The notes: generated by a model not told the origin, from the sequence alone. A stretch of 64,000 nucleotides of DNA from Glandiceps talaboti (GCF_964340395.1 NC_135555.1:13025246-13089245), one strand, 5' to 3'. Shown: positions 16,732-27,888, counted from the stretch's first letter. Translations and numbers: made by a program.

Positions 16732-19700
16732 CTAAGTAGCGTCATCATCATCACTGAATTTCTTTGTTAAGTTTCTGACTTTGTCTACGTTGTGATCAAC
16801 AGCATTACAAAGAAACGTCAGCCAGGGTGAATCTTCTTCACTACACATGTGTGACGATTTAACCCTTTCCAGAAGATTTCGAAGAACTGTTCCCAGTTTC
16901 TCTGCCTGCAATAAAGAACATGGTCATTTCCTGTTATTTTCCTGAATACTCAAGCAATTTCATTTTATCTATATACAAAAATGTGACTTACTAATTACAT
17001 TCACACTGAAACATATTCATTTCCTATTTGTAGAAACCTAATTTTAATACTTGGAATGTCCATATCGTATTGGTTCTTACATGTATTACAACACGACTGA
17101 GTTATATCTGATTGGCCGTTACTTACACCCATTATAATACATTGATGTTTGATTGGTTAAAACATAGATTCATTATGACATGTTCATATTCTGATTGGCT
17201 AACATTTTCAATCATTGTGACATGATAACATCTGATTGGTTGAAATGTACATTCATTGTGATATAATGATATCTGATTGGTTGACACTTACATTTGCTGT
17301 GACATGCTTGTATCTGATTGGTGGATACAGAACTGAAACTACTTCATCTAACTGAGGACTGATCTGTTCAACAAAGTCACCAATATCGTCCAAGTCAGCT
17401 ATCTGTTCAACGTGTTTGCACTCTCCTTTATTTTTCACAGCAGCTGATATTTTTTTCAAACAAGCTTTACATGTTTTTGCCAGACCAAGACACGGAAGAA
17501 TAAGTTCTTTATCTTTTTCTGACCAGGAATCTTCATTATTTGATTCTTCATCTTCTCCAATATCTAAACCTTCAAAACAATCTTCAAGCATTCCACTTTC
17601 TTGTGCCTTTAAAAAAATAAAAATTTTGAAATTGGTTTAATCTATGTACTTTATACAACCCTATATATAATAACCTGTCACTCAGTCACTGGTCAGACTA
17701 AGCAGTTCTAATTACAAGTGCATTCCACAATGGCTGTATTGAGATTGTATCTCTGTATAATCATTAGCCCTGACATAGACCTATATCAGCACAACACCCC
17801 AATATAATGTCCTCAACTCCCGGGGGAGTATGGAATCCATTGCAGCCTCTCTCTGTAAGTACATATGATTAGAGCATTCACACTGGACCCTCTGCCCTAC
17901 CAGGTCTTCAATTTATACATCTGCCTGTGTGGTTTACTTGGGGTATTTGCTCTCATGCATGTGTTGTTTTCTGCTGCACTTTCATAAGCAAACTGAGAAC
18001 ACTGCAAGCACTCATGTAAATATCCCCAAGTACACCACACACTAACATTAACAGAAGCTCACCATGTGTGAGTACCTGTTGGGTCTGTGGCATATTTGCA
18101 CTTGTGCTTGCAGCATTTTCTACTGCCCTTTCAATAACATTGCCCCACAGAGATCATTGCAATTACTCACATAAATAAACTGAGTATGCATTCACCTGCC
18201 ACAGTATTCTGTTATAATGAAGTAAAAATTTTAAATATTTTGTACCTCTTGTAGTTCTTCCATCACATCCCTGACCAGTGTTGTTGCAGTATTCATCACA
18301 TGTAACACAGCTTCTTTATTATTCTTAGGCAAAGTATGAAAACTATCACAGCACTGCCATACAGCACCAGTAGATTGAAGATGTCCTCTAGGACTACACA
18401 CATACAAAGGGGAAGGAAAACAGTCATTGTTATATTTATTCATTCTCAAAAAATCACACATATCAAATCTTGTATACAACTGACTTACTTCATAAACAAA
18501 CTTCTAGGATCACCACTGAGTTCTAATTTTTTCTTGATTTATTTATCATAGTATTGAGCTATTTCGGTGCTTATCAATTCCCATCTGTGAGTTTGATCAA
18601 AACTGTGGGCTCACTAATTTTGTGATCTGTTTTACTTTTTAAACTGTTTCTTTTGTTCCCAATCCTTGCTAATTTCAGTTTACCTTTTCAAGAACAAAAC
18701 ACTTGGAAACATGAAAATCATTAATACTTACTTGTCAGCCACTGGTGTAGTTAGGCTTTTTGCCAATGTCTGTGTACTTTCCACTGCATTAATGACTGCA
18801 ACCTTTGTATACTTGCGGAGAAATTGACCTGAAAGGAGAGAATTTAATGGATGAATAAATGGCAGTCAGATCTGCCTGAAAATCACAATTATATATATCT
18901 CCAAACTTTGCCATATAAAAGCATTATCCCTTTCCTTTGATTTGAAAGAAATTTGGGAATCCACCATCTTGTTTTCAAGGAAATCAACAAATCTTTTATT
19001 TTTCAGTAGAATTAACATAATATTTAGTAGCAATTTTAGATTCTAAAATGGTTCATTTTACAATCATTTTGACTTCTACTTTAAAAATGGTGACCCCTGA
19101 CTTTTTCTTGATTTGAACTAAGAAAATTTTCTTGTACAAAAAAAGAGCAAAACTTTCACTCTTGTATTTCTGAGGTGCATTCTACGTTACTACTAAGTAA
19201 AAACTTATCTAATTTTAAGAGAACTACATGCAGAAGTCCGACACAAAGCAAACACACTTGAGAAATAAGTTATTAATCATAATTATGTTTATGAAAACCT
19301 GCCAGAGGTTACTGCTTTTATACATAATACTGATGTACAACAAATAAACAACATGACTGAGTATAATCTGACAAAGAGTGCATCTTTCTGAGGTTACCTT
19401 GTTGTTTGGGTAATCCATAGTAGACTGATAAAAGTGTTAGTAATGCCATTTCAACCTTTTGAAGCATGGCCTGACAATCTTGAGGACTTGGTAGTGGTGG
19501 TTTTGACATCATTAAACATAGTTTTGTAGCTTCAGATGAGATCACTTTTAATGTGTTCTCTGTAAATAAGATGACATAGGGGTATAACTGTTATGTGTAG
19601 TTTTAATATAACTGTTATATGTAGTCTATAACTGTTATGTGTAGTCTGTTTCTCATGATAGATATAAATGTGGCCAAAAAAAATATATCAATTCCTATTA

Positions 19701-20699
19701 TTTGTATGATCACGATATCTTGGTATATTCCAGCACATCATGAACCTAGGAAGACAAAACTATCCAAATACAATGTATCTAGTTACACCAAAGGCTTGCT
19801 GCTAGACCCTTTGGGCTATTCTGCTCATGGTGAAGGCGACCAAAGGTCGCTAGTGATGGCGATAACCCACTCAGGTGTTCCACCCTCATATGTATCAGAA
19901 GAAAGCCTGAAGTCTAGCAGTTAGACTAGTTAAAACATAGCCTAAGGTTATGACCACAAGTTGTAGTGTTCTAAAATAAACGACTTACGTGCAAATTACT
20001 TAAAGCTTTGTCAAAACATTGCAGAAAAGTTTCCTTGTGTAATAAAGGATATCCCTATGACTAGTATGAGTCTTGATCAAATGATATAAACGGGCAGTAG
20101 TAATTTCCATTGATTTTACTAGTAATACTAATAAATAGTACATATTCTTGCTTAGCTAGTAACTAAGTAGTCCTGCTTACATGACGGTGCACGAGTCTAT
20201 ATTACTGACTTGACTCTGAGGGACAATTGTCAGAATCGAGTCCCGGATTACTCCGCATGCAAGCAGGACGAGTAACTAAGTTGGAGTGTCCATTTGTACA
20301 ACGTGACTGTAAATTAATATAACTCACCAAGTTTCCCCCAAAACTCTGAAAGCTTAAAATCGACAGACGGCTCTCTGTGTGATTCCCCTTCTGTCAAAAG
20401 AGAAAAAGAGGTGAAGCGATTTCACTGTAGTTTACGGTATGTCAACATTCATGATGTGAATTGTGAATTTGTGGTACAGTTTCATACCCGGAAATGCAGT
20501 CGGCGATGACACAACATAGTGCATTATCGTCGTCAAAAATGTTACATTCTTGCACAAGTTTTTTCCCATAATATCAAGTGCTTCCAAAATAATGATATTT
20601 GTATTTACCTCTCAGTTCGTCGACAACTAGTTGTATGTTCGCGATGAACATGCGAAGGGCTTCGTCAACGCTCGCAATGCTGGTCACCAGAGTCGCCAT
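16732..20699 (-). CDS. CCNDBP1: Cyclin-D1-binding protein 1 (GCIP/DIP1-like)
   Basis: Seven coding exons on the minus strand, from 5' to 3': 20609-20699, 20328-20390, 19398-19559, 18732-18828, 18246-18393, 17292-17606, 16732-16905. All introns are GT-AG and phases agree, giving 1050 bp and 349 aa, against about 360 in human. The start MATLVTSIAS has no competing upstream Met. Diagnostic stretches align with vertebrate CCNDBP1: PLPSPQDCQAM followed by VYYGLPK, VWQCCDSFHTLPKNNKEA, SWSEKDKELILPCLGLAK, and the C-terminal PWLTFLCNAVDHN. Family knowledge: a helical protein that binds D-type cyclins and GRAP2 and restrains E2F-linked transcription, found in cytosol and nucleus. It is head-to-head with PDCD5. 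Exon 6 ends inside a 41-bp tandem repeat, and intron 2 carries a small transposon-like insertion. Confidence 0.93.
17108..17325. repeat. 41-bp tandem repeat crossing an exon end
   Basis: Six GATTGG-centred units begin at 17110, 17151, 17193, 17234, 17275 and 17316, a spacing of 41 or 42 bp. The last unit lies within CCNDBP1 exon 6, whose 3' end is at 17292, so the repeat encodes residues around YPPIRYKHVTAN and includes the splice donor. Each unit carries a CCAAT-box-like core on the minus strand. Confidence 0.85.
17785..17960. repeat. Interspersed repeat fragment, CCNDBP1 intron 5
   Basis: Matches the middle of the element at 30527-30960 through shared blocks: a CAACTCCC/GAACTCCC start, TCCATTGCAGCCT, ATTCACA, CTACCAGGTC and GGTTTACT. 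It is a truncated copy. Confidence 0.75.
18900..19110. repeat. Interspersed repeat, copy 2 (CCNDBP1 intron 3)
   Basis: Diverged copy of the family seen at 7480-7760, recognised by collinear short matches. Confidence 0.5.
19579..19650. repeat. Short tandem repeat, ~26-bp unit
   Basis: Three imperfect units share TATAACTGTTAT and TGTGTAGT-like blocks, in CCNDBP1 intron 2. Confidence 0.75.
20158..20281. mobile_element. 102-bp hairpin MITE with 11-bp direct repeats
   Basis: The direct repeats AGTAACTAAGT (20158-20168 and 20271-20281) flank a 102-bp insert. Its ends are inverted: GTCCTGCTTACATG on the left, and on the right the reverse complement of GTCCTGCTTGCATG. It lies in CCNDBP1 intron 2. 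A related end, GTCCTGCTTGCATACGG, occurs near 29932. The long target duplication resembles Mutator-type elements (9-11 bp), but with no transposase the superfamily is a guess. Confidence 0.75.
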
Positions 20700-21003
20700 G
20701 TTGTTGTGAAATGGCGGGCATTTTCAGACTGTCTGTTCATGAAAATACTGCTTTGTGAACATATATTAATAAACACGTTTATGAACAGTTTTTTGTTAAT
20801 CAAGTATTTTTTTAAATGGCTATTGGTGTTGAAATTTATATTTAATGGACATATAATCCAGCATAATGCCAAGTCACGGTGACGAATCAAACGTCTAGAA
20901 CTATTTAACTGCCTTTTACATTCGATGGTCTGCAACTAAGTCAACACTCGCATACCTGCTGAACACCACATTTTTGAAACCCAATACTACTTTACTAGTA
21001 AAT
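20700..21003. promoter_or_regulatory. Bidirectional promoter of CCNDBP1 and PDCD5
   Basis: Only 304 bp separate the two divergent start codons, so both 5' UTRs and core promoters must fit here. The CCNDBP1 start sits in AACATGGCGAC on the minus strand, which fits the YY1 pattern often found at or just after initiation sites. No clear TATA box serves either gene. Transcription start sites are not visible. Confidence 0.75.
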
Positions 21004-24000
21004 ATGGACGACCCAGAACTGGAACTTATTAGGCAGAAGCGAATGGCGGAGTTACAGCAACAGATGGGGGGAGTGAGTATGAATTAATACTGAATAACAG
21101 AGGATAAGAAATGTGCAGGAGACACTGAAAAAAAAGTAATTCTCCAAATTAGAATCATAGACTTCAGTGATGGGGATATATAAATTGTTATGTTACATGA
21201 CTTGTAATAATATTGTCATATGTCTACAGTCCATAGATGAAACTGATAAAAAAGTTCTAGAGTTTCTTAGACAAACTATTTCAGTAATAATTGTTAGCTT
21301 TATGATATTAGAATATAGTATTAAGAGGTCTGCATAGCCTGTCTACTTGCTGGATCTGTCACTCCACTAGACTATAAGAGTGAACAAGTTTAGCAGAGGT
21401 AGCAGACTCTCAGATCCAGTGATGTAGAGAGCCTAGTCTGGCTACTTTTTGGATCTGTCTTTCCACTACGTCGTAACGGACGATTACACAACGTCAGACA
21501 AGCTCAAAAAGTGAACTCCATTCGTTTATTGGGAAGGGGGTCTGGTATCAATGCAATTGCTGAACTTCAAGTCATTTTCACACTTCTAACCAAATTTCGA
21601 AAACTTCCACATAACACCTTCAGTGATAAAAGCTATTGTATTTACTTGTTAGATATCGACGTTCATAAGTTGATAAAAATTTACTTCTAATGTGACATAC
21701 AGTGCTTGGTTTCCGCGGTTGTATTTTGATGTGTTTACCATCATCTCAGTAAACAGGTTCATAAGGTTGGAACTTTATGTTTAACATCATGTTTTTACAT
21801 AGCATTAATCGTAGTGGTGTGACTGCTACAGTTTTCATCATGGTTTATGTCGTATATAAACATGTGATGTCACACTTGTGAACATTCATTTAGGGGGAGG
21901 GAGTGGGGGTTTTGTTATAATAAATGATGTTTGTGTATTGAGCTTATGCAACATTGTGCAATCGTCCCTAACACCCATTCACTATAGGCGTGAACAAGTG
22001 TAGCAAATTTTGCAGGATGACAGATCCAGTGACATAAACAGGCTAACATAATATTACTAGTGATTTGCTGTCATACATGCCGTATCAGGTGTCACTCTAT
22101 GTCTGAGTTGACTACAAAGAATGGCGTCATATTTATTTCCCTTTACTCCAATCCTTCACACAGATTTTCTTTGTGGTGATATGAGAATCTGGTATAAAGT
22201 TTTTACGTAAAAATTTTTGAATTTCTGAAGAAAATGATTTACTTCTTTCTTTCTTTCCCCCCTCCCTCCCTCAGGAAGGAGGTCAAGAACAACAGGCAGA
22301 AAAAGCAGCAAGGTGAGAGACTAATTTTGTGTTAAATACTAGTGTGTGAATTTCTGAGGGTTGAGAACATGTCACTTTGAAAAAACATAATGTGAAGTCT
22401 GCAAATATGGCTGTTTGTCAGTGGCCGAATGGTTAGCTCATATGCCTCAAACACAGGTCCATCTTTAGTCTAGTGCTAACCTTCATCAAATCTTTCAGAT
22501 CTCGCTTTCACTGAGTCTAGCTCAATATGGAGTCCTGAGATGCATGAGATACAATTTAAAATTCAACCACAACCACACACACAGTCATTAACATCATGTC
22601 TTTGTTAATCAATCACAAAATTCTAACCAATAGTAAATTAGTGTTTATTGGGGGCAGTTACGTAATTTCCGAATATGGTCTACTTGTCAGCTCATGATGC
22701 TACTTATACACTGTTTACATCATTACAAGAGTTGGGGGTTTACTCATTTGCATGAACAACTCTTAGTTATGATTGAGTCAGTTTGACCAGACGGGTTGGA
22801 GATCACGTTGAGACCGTGTTGGCATCCGGACTAGTCCATACTGTGTTTGTAATCTTGGTCATATATCAGTTTTGTGAACTGATGTAGTATGGTGGAAGGG
22901 CCTGTAAGTGACAATCATACTACTGGGGGCAGCAAAACCAGTATGTGGGCTGTACAGGTTTTATCATATACCCTATGTAGTGACACAGAATCATCATTTG
23001 AATCACTTACATGTAAATAAAATTGATAGTGAAACATATGCACAAAAACATATTTAGATATTGAGAAAAAATTAAAGCCAAATCACTGAGCAAACGAGTA
23101 TGAATGAGTGCACCACTTACCATAATTGGGCAGAGTGTGCAAAGGCATGTGCTTGTATGGAAAATTATTTCACAGGTTTGATGCACTCGTTCTTAATTAA
23201 CATTTGAAGCAATACAGGGTATATAATAAATAAGTTTCTGCACTCCTTGAATTTTAAAAACTAATGTATCTTTGAATACTAGTAAATGTGTCATTTTTTC
23301 TCGGCTATGACTATATACTAACCAACAGTATTTTTATTACAGGCAAGAAGAACTTAGAAATAGTATTTTGTCTCAAGTCTTGAGCCAGTCTGCAAGGGCA
23401 AGATGTAAGTAGTTTGTAAGTTGTATATCTGTATGACTATGTTTTTGTTGTATTATTGTAGTGCTGTTTATAGGGCATTCAACATGACATGGCTTCCTCT
23501 GAATGTTGACAAAAAGAAAGATCCAAGATGTACATCCCATAGAATAGCTGTCTGAATCTAAGCCATGCAATAGGGAATAGACTCAATAGGGAACTTGCAA
23601 ACCTGCCATGTTCAATGTTGCATCATGGGAAATGTGATAATAATTACTAATCAATTAGTATCGTAAACAATGTTGATACATTGTTTGTTACAACAAATAA
23701 TCAATTCATAGTCACCCTGATCATTGCGGAAGGTTTATTTTATCGGTAGCTCCAGATAAGGTATTACAATAACCACAGATAATCCCATAGTCCTTTGCGT
23801 CTGAGCATGCTCAGTCTGGATTGCAAGTTCCCTATTATAACTTCTGAATTTATGTGGCAAATATATCAAAAGCATGCATTTGTAGCTCAATTTAAGCGAT
23901 AATAGTCACTACCAATGCTTAATTTTATCTGATTTTATCTTATGCCTAGTGAACAGTATAGCCTTAGTCAAACCTGAAAAAGCCAAGATGGTGGAATCAA

Positions 24001-25018
24001 TGTTGCTGCAGATGGCACAAAGAGGCCAGATTCAGGGAAAGGTACATTACTGACATTTATTTCCTGCTCAAACCCGAATGTTAGAATCCCATGTCTTTGG
24101 TTACTATTACATATTCGTAGGAATTGTCCAACATCATTTTTTTAAATACTAGTAGTTTCTGATTTGATATACAGTGCTGGGTTTCAGGTAGTATATTAAT
24201 GTGTTTACCATCATGATTTTTACATTGCATCGATTGTAGTAGTGTGACCGCAGCTATTTTCATCATGGATTACATCATATATAAACGTGTCAATGTCGCA
24301 CTTGTGAATGTCCGTTTAGGGAGAGTGGGGAGGGGGTTTTGTCCTAAGCAAATAAGTTCTTCTATTGAGCTTGTGTGAAATTGTGTGATCATCCGTTAGT
24401 TGTTTCAGTAGATTTCACTCTTGATCTATAGTGGAAAATGACTTGACATACTTGGGACCACTTTATGTGTAGTCTCCTTATTGTTGCCATTCCTTGTTTG
24501 CAGCTCAGTGAAGGAGAATTGATAGATTTGTTAGAAAGAGTTAGTCAACAAACCCAGAAGAAAACAACTGTCAAGGTAATTTCATGTAACACAATGATAA
24601 AACATAAATACTCAAAAATAATGCATAATTATACAAGTAAATGTGTGTGTTTGTGGATAAACAGGAAAAGGAATTGTCTTGCAGAACAACAAAATTTTAT
24701 CTAAGTTTGATATAATCCATTATACCACTCAAGCGATGTTGAACGGTTCAAACCAAAAATATGGGACATATATCCCGGTTGTTCTACATCACAACAAGAT
24801 ACACGTTTACATCATTCATTCAGTGGTGCTTGAAATATGAGTCAAAATGTTACCAAAAAAAATTGGGGGGAGAAAATCTAGGAAAGGGAAAGAGTTGTTT
24901 TCTAGACTAGAGGTCATACAAGTACATACAAAATTGTAAATTTTTCAAAAAAAAATTTTTTTTTCAGTTTGAAAGAAGAAAAATGGACTGGGATGATGAT
25001 GATGATGATGACTACTAG
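21004..25018 (+). CDS. PDCD5: Programmed cell death protein 5
   Basis: Six exons: 21004-21072, 22275-22312, 23343-23404, 23950-24041, 24504-24575, 24968-25018. All junctions are GT-AG and in phase, giving 384 bp and 127 aa against 125 in human. The start MDDPELELIRQKRMAELQ matches the family's N-terminal helix. The core NSILSQVLSQSARARL, then ALVKPEKAKMVE and SEGELIDLLERVSQQT, is strongly conserved. The C-terminus KFERRKMDWDDDDDDDY keeps the basic and acidic tails. Family knowledge: a small three-helix-bundle protein conserved from archaea to animals; in animals it moves to the nucleus in apoptosis and binds TIP60, p53 and the CCT chaperonin. The serine phosphorylated by CK2 in the human acidic tail is replaced (Trp in the aligned place). 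A polyadenylation signal follows at 25135. Confidence 0.97.
21337..22045. mobile_element. MITE-like inverted repeats in PDCD5 intron 1
   Basis: The left end TAGCCTGTCTAC with CTGGATCTGTCA is mirrored by CAGATCCAGTGA with AACAGGCTA at the right end. An inner pair near 21404-21475 (CAGATCCAGTGATG with AGAGCCTAG, then TAGTCTGGCTAC) suggests a ~100-bp element at 21337-21437 abutting a ~610-bp relative at 21435-22045. Flanking TA dinucleotides are compatible with a TA target site. No transposase remains. Confidence 0.6.
21690..21975. repeat. Intronic repeat copy 1 (PDCD5 intron 1)
   Basis: Shares ordered blocks with 24155-24400: ACAGTGCT, GTGTTTACCATCAT, TTTTTACAT, GTAGTGTGAC, TTTTCATCATGG, ATATAAAC, GTGAATGT-like, TTTAGGG and GGGGGTTTTGT. 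It lies inside the larger MITE-like unit. Confidence 0.75.
24155..24400. repeat. Intronic repeat copy 2 (PDCD5 intron 4)
   Basis: Second copy of the family at 21690-21975, same orientation, with small deletions such as the loss of the stretch after ACCATCAT. Confidence 0.75.
24748..24900. repeat. Interspersed family, copy 1 (PDCD5 intron 5)
   Basis: Blocks AAAAATATGG, GGTTGTTCT, CAGTGGTGCTTGAAATATGAG and TCAAAATGTT recur in the copies at 27225, 41028 and 61640. Confidence 0.75.
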
Positions 25019-25134
25019 GGTTGTACTTGTATACATTGCATGGCTTTTTGTATATCAGTTTATCAACTTTTGTTGTGGTTATCTTTTTTATTTAATATTT
25101 AGACAACAGAATACAGATTGGTTTTGTTTTTAAA

Positions 25135-25140
25135 AATAAA
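25135..25140 (+). terminator. PDCD5 polyadenylation signal
   Basis: AATAAA lies 117 bp past the PDCD5 stop codon, a normal distance for a short 3' UTR. Confidence 0.75.
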
Positions 25141-26040
25141 AGACATGTATTTATGTTGTCAGAGAGTAGCGTCACTTAGATACCCCCAACACATACCACT
25201 TCATCTGAAGCAAGTTTCTTGTATAATCTTGAAGATGTAGGATCCAAGAAAATATGCGATTTGGTTAAACATAAGAATATTGCTATATCACAGTCAGAAA
25301 ATTACTGAGGATAATCCCCCAAATGTTCACCAACGTTTTGTCAGCACAATAGGTAATAACATGTTTTCAAATCCAATTCATACTGTCATGGCTATTTCAG
25401 GTGTGATGGTAGCTTCTTAATTAAGCCCCAAAGTAGGCATACCCATAGATGTTCTAGGTATTCGTTGTGTTTGTTTATCTCTACTTGTCAACCCACCCAT
25501 CCAAGTGTCTGCCCACTGTGTAAGTTAAGTCTATGGTCGTACAGTGTCTCTGCGACTGTACTGCGTTGCCATCAACTCAGGCACAAATTCACAATTTCTT
25601 ACATCTAATGAAAAGTTAATCACAGAAGTATTGAGTTTGTGATTTGCTCAAGAAACTTAATTTTCTAGAATTCCTTTTGGTGACCTTGACTTGGATTTTA
25701 TACTTATTGAAGTTTAACACAGAACTTCACCAGGTATGCATAGAATTATCAAAACTGACGGTACACACTTAGATTTACCCACACTTTTATGTCGCCCAGC
25801 TGAGTATAGAATTTTGGATCGTCTTCTAAGAAGACCAGTATTTCCTGGAGGGGAGGAACCATAGAAATCACAAAATTTCTTTTTTCTGTGTGCAGACAAA
25901 TTTGTCTTTATTGAAGAACCAAATCATCTAAATGTTTTTCTTCATTTTTTTCACCTTCTGTCCTCAGAAGCTAACACCTGAAATCATTCTGCGCCATTAA
26001 TTTTTCTTCAATTTGAAAGTTTTACATTTAATACAATTAG

Positions 26041-26222
26041 ACATTATTCATAATCCCACAAAATTAATGTAAGTTTTACATCGTAATGTTCCGCGTATGA
26101 TTCCACAGACTACAAATACTGTGGCTCAGATTTGTATTAGTCCATGGAATCATACTTAGAGCATTGTGACGTAAAACTAATCATTGATTTTATGGGATTA
26201 CATATTTATAATTGAATAATGT
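26041..26222. mobile_element. 182-bp foldback (hairpin) element
   Basis: The two halves are inverted copies. ACATTATTCA with ATAATCCCA, AGTTTTACATC, GTATGATTCCA and ACAAAT on the left match the reverse complement of the right half, which reads ACATTATTCA, GTAATCCCATAAAAT, AGTTTTACGTC, GTATGATTCCATGGACT and ACAAAT. The apex is near 26130. There are no coding sequences, consistent with a foldback MITE. Confidence 0.75.
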
Positions 26223-26473
26223 TATCCCTTCCTTCAACTGAGTGAAGTACACATCATAAAAGGGATTTTGTCGTTTCAGGATGAAGATAATTTAGTCAAT
26301 AAATCTAGATAAATTGATCGATATTAATGCATCTAATCTTGTGTTTGATGACATAATTTTACCATGAATTAGATAGATTCTACTTGCAAGATTTCATGAT
26401 ATTGAATTTTTATATGCATATAAAAATTTGAAAACATTTCAGTGTAAATGTAATAGTAGTTGATAATCGATAT

Positions 26474-26725
26474 TTGAATGTCACTTGTCAGAATTTCCTT
26501 GCAATCGTCACTTGTCAGAATTTCCTTGCAATCGTCACTCGTCAGAATTTCCTTGCAATCGTCACTCGTCAGAATTTCCTTGCAATCGTCACTCGTCAGA
26601 ATTTCCTTGCAATCGTCACTCGTCAGAATTTCCTTGCAATCGTCACTCGTCAGAATTTCCTTGCAATCGTCACTCGTCAGAATTTCCTTTCAATCGTCAC
26701 TCGTCAGTATTTCCTTGCAATCCCA
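26474..26725. repeat. 27-bp minisatellite, ~9 units
   Basis: The unit is CAGAATTTCCTTGCAATCGT plus CACTCGT (CACTTGT in the first units). The length is a multiple of three and lacks stops in the forward frames, so three overlapping open frames appear. They are not evidence of a gene. Confidence 0.95.
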
Positions 26726-27224
26726 AGTGAAGGACAATAAAACTCTCGTCAAATCATATACTGCTGTTGTCTTTGGTGTGTGTGTGTGTGTGTGTGGGGG
26801 GGGGGGGGGTTGTTTGTTTTTTTGGGGGGTGGTTTAATGGATTTTATTTATTTTATTGATAAAGTTGGGTAAGTATTACATTTCACTCAGTTTCAGGTGT
26901 TAACAGTTTATTTATTCAGTTTATTTAGATATTTTATTTAGTTATTTATTGTCTACAGACACTCAGAAATTGGAAAAGACTAAAATACATTCAATGTTTA
27001 CAAAACAAATACAAAAAAGAAAGATAAAATTACCAAGAGTTTTGTAATTCACAAATCAGCTATTGCATTTAGAACATTTTTATCTAAAATGACAGACTAA
27101 AAACGGTTATCCTCTCTGTTATGCCAATCCATTTACAGGTTTATCTCACCTCACTGTCACCATAGCGACGCTACTTTCCAATCTTCCCATAAGGCTATCA
27201 ATCAATCAGTAAAATTTCTATCAA

Positions 27225-27355
27225 GCTGAACAAAAAATATGGAATATATACTCGTACTCTGGTTGTTCTTTGTCACGATAATGCATGTCTACGTCACTGG
27301 TTCTGCTGTATTCAAAATATAAGTCGAAACATTCAAAATTGTCATTACTTTAGAT
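27225..27355. repeat. Interspersed family, copy 2
   Basis: GAACAAAAAATATGGAATAT, GGTTGTTCTTTGTCA, CACTGGTTCTGCTGTATT and ATAAGTCGAAACATTCAAAATT match the family at 24748, 41028 and 61640. Confidence 0.8.
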
Positions 27356-27498
27356 TGGGTGAGCTCCAGTTGGAGAAGACTCTTGAAAACGTCGCTGGGG
27401 CCGCGTCTCTGTCATAGAAGAGCACCCACAACGGCTGATCTTTCAATCCACGAATGAAATCTTTAATCTTTACAGCTTTTAGCCACAGATCACTGGGT

Positions 27499-27888
27499 AT
27501 AGCCCAGTGTTGCAGCCAGCCTTTTGAAAGAGTGGGACATGGTGTCCTGAGACTTTCATTTTTCTGGGTCATCATAAATTTTTTTGGGACATTATAAAAA
27601 AAGTGGCAATGGCTTTGAAGCACAATTGTATAGTTTTTTTTAAATATTTACCAACATGTTCATCCATGCTAGATAATTTGCTGAATGATTATGCAGTTGT
27701 CTATCCAACCCTGTTGTTATCTATGCAATATATGCGATCATTTGGCTGTTGCTATAGGCGTGGTCATGTTGCTAAACACATTTGCATACAATTTCAGTGT
27801 GGGTCATTTATTACCCGTCACTTCCAAAATTGTGTGTCAGGTCCAAAAAATGACCCAAAAAACCCCTCTGGCAGCAACACTGATAGCC
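27499..27888. mobile_element. 378-bp MITE with CAGTGTTGC ends
   Basis: The insert at 27505-27882 begins CAGTGTTGCAGCCAG and ends CTGGCAGCAACACTG, inverted repeats with one mismatch. It is flanked by ATAGCC direct repeats at 27499-27504 and 27883-27888. CAGTG-type ends resemble hAT elements, though hAT target duplications are normally 8 bp; here 6 bp match exactly. It is non-autonomous. Confidence 0.75.

Noticed and set aside
19637-19924. 95-codon plus-strand frame in CCNDBP1 intron 2
   Set aside because: No family resemblance; weak inverted similarity between its halves suggests repeat-derived sequence.
22425-22500. tRNA-like A-box (GTGGCCGAATGGTTAGCTCA)
   Set aside because: No B-box or acceptor stem follows; at most a remnant of a tRNA-derived SINE.
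27345-27500. Minus-strand frame reading like a folded-protein fragment
   Set aside because: Interrupted upstream by the 27505-27882 MITE; removing the insert gives a stop codon a few codons upstream, and no homologue was recognised. Possibly an old transposon remnant.
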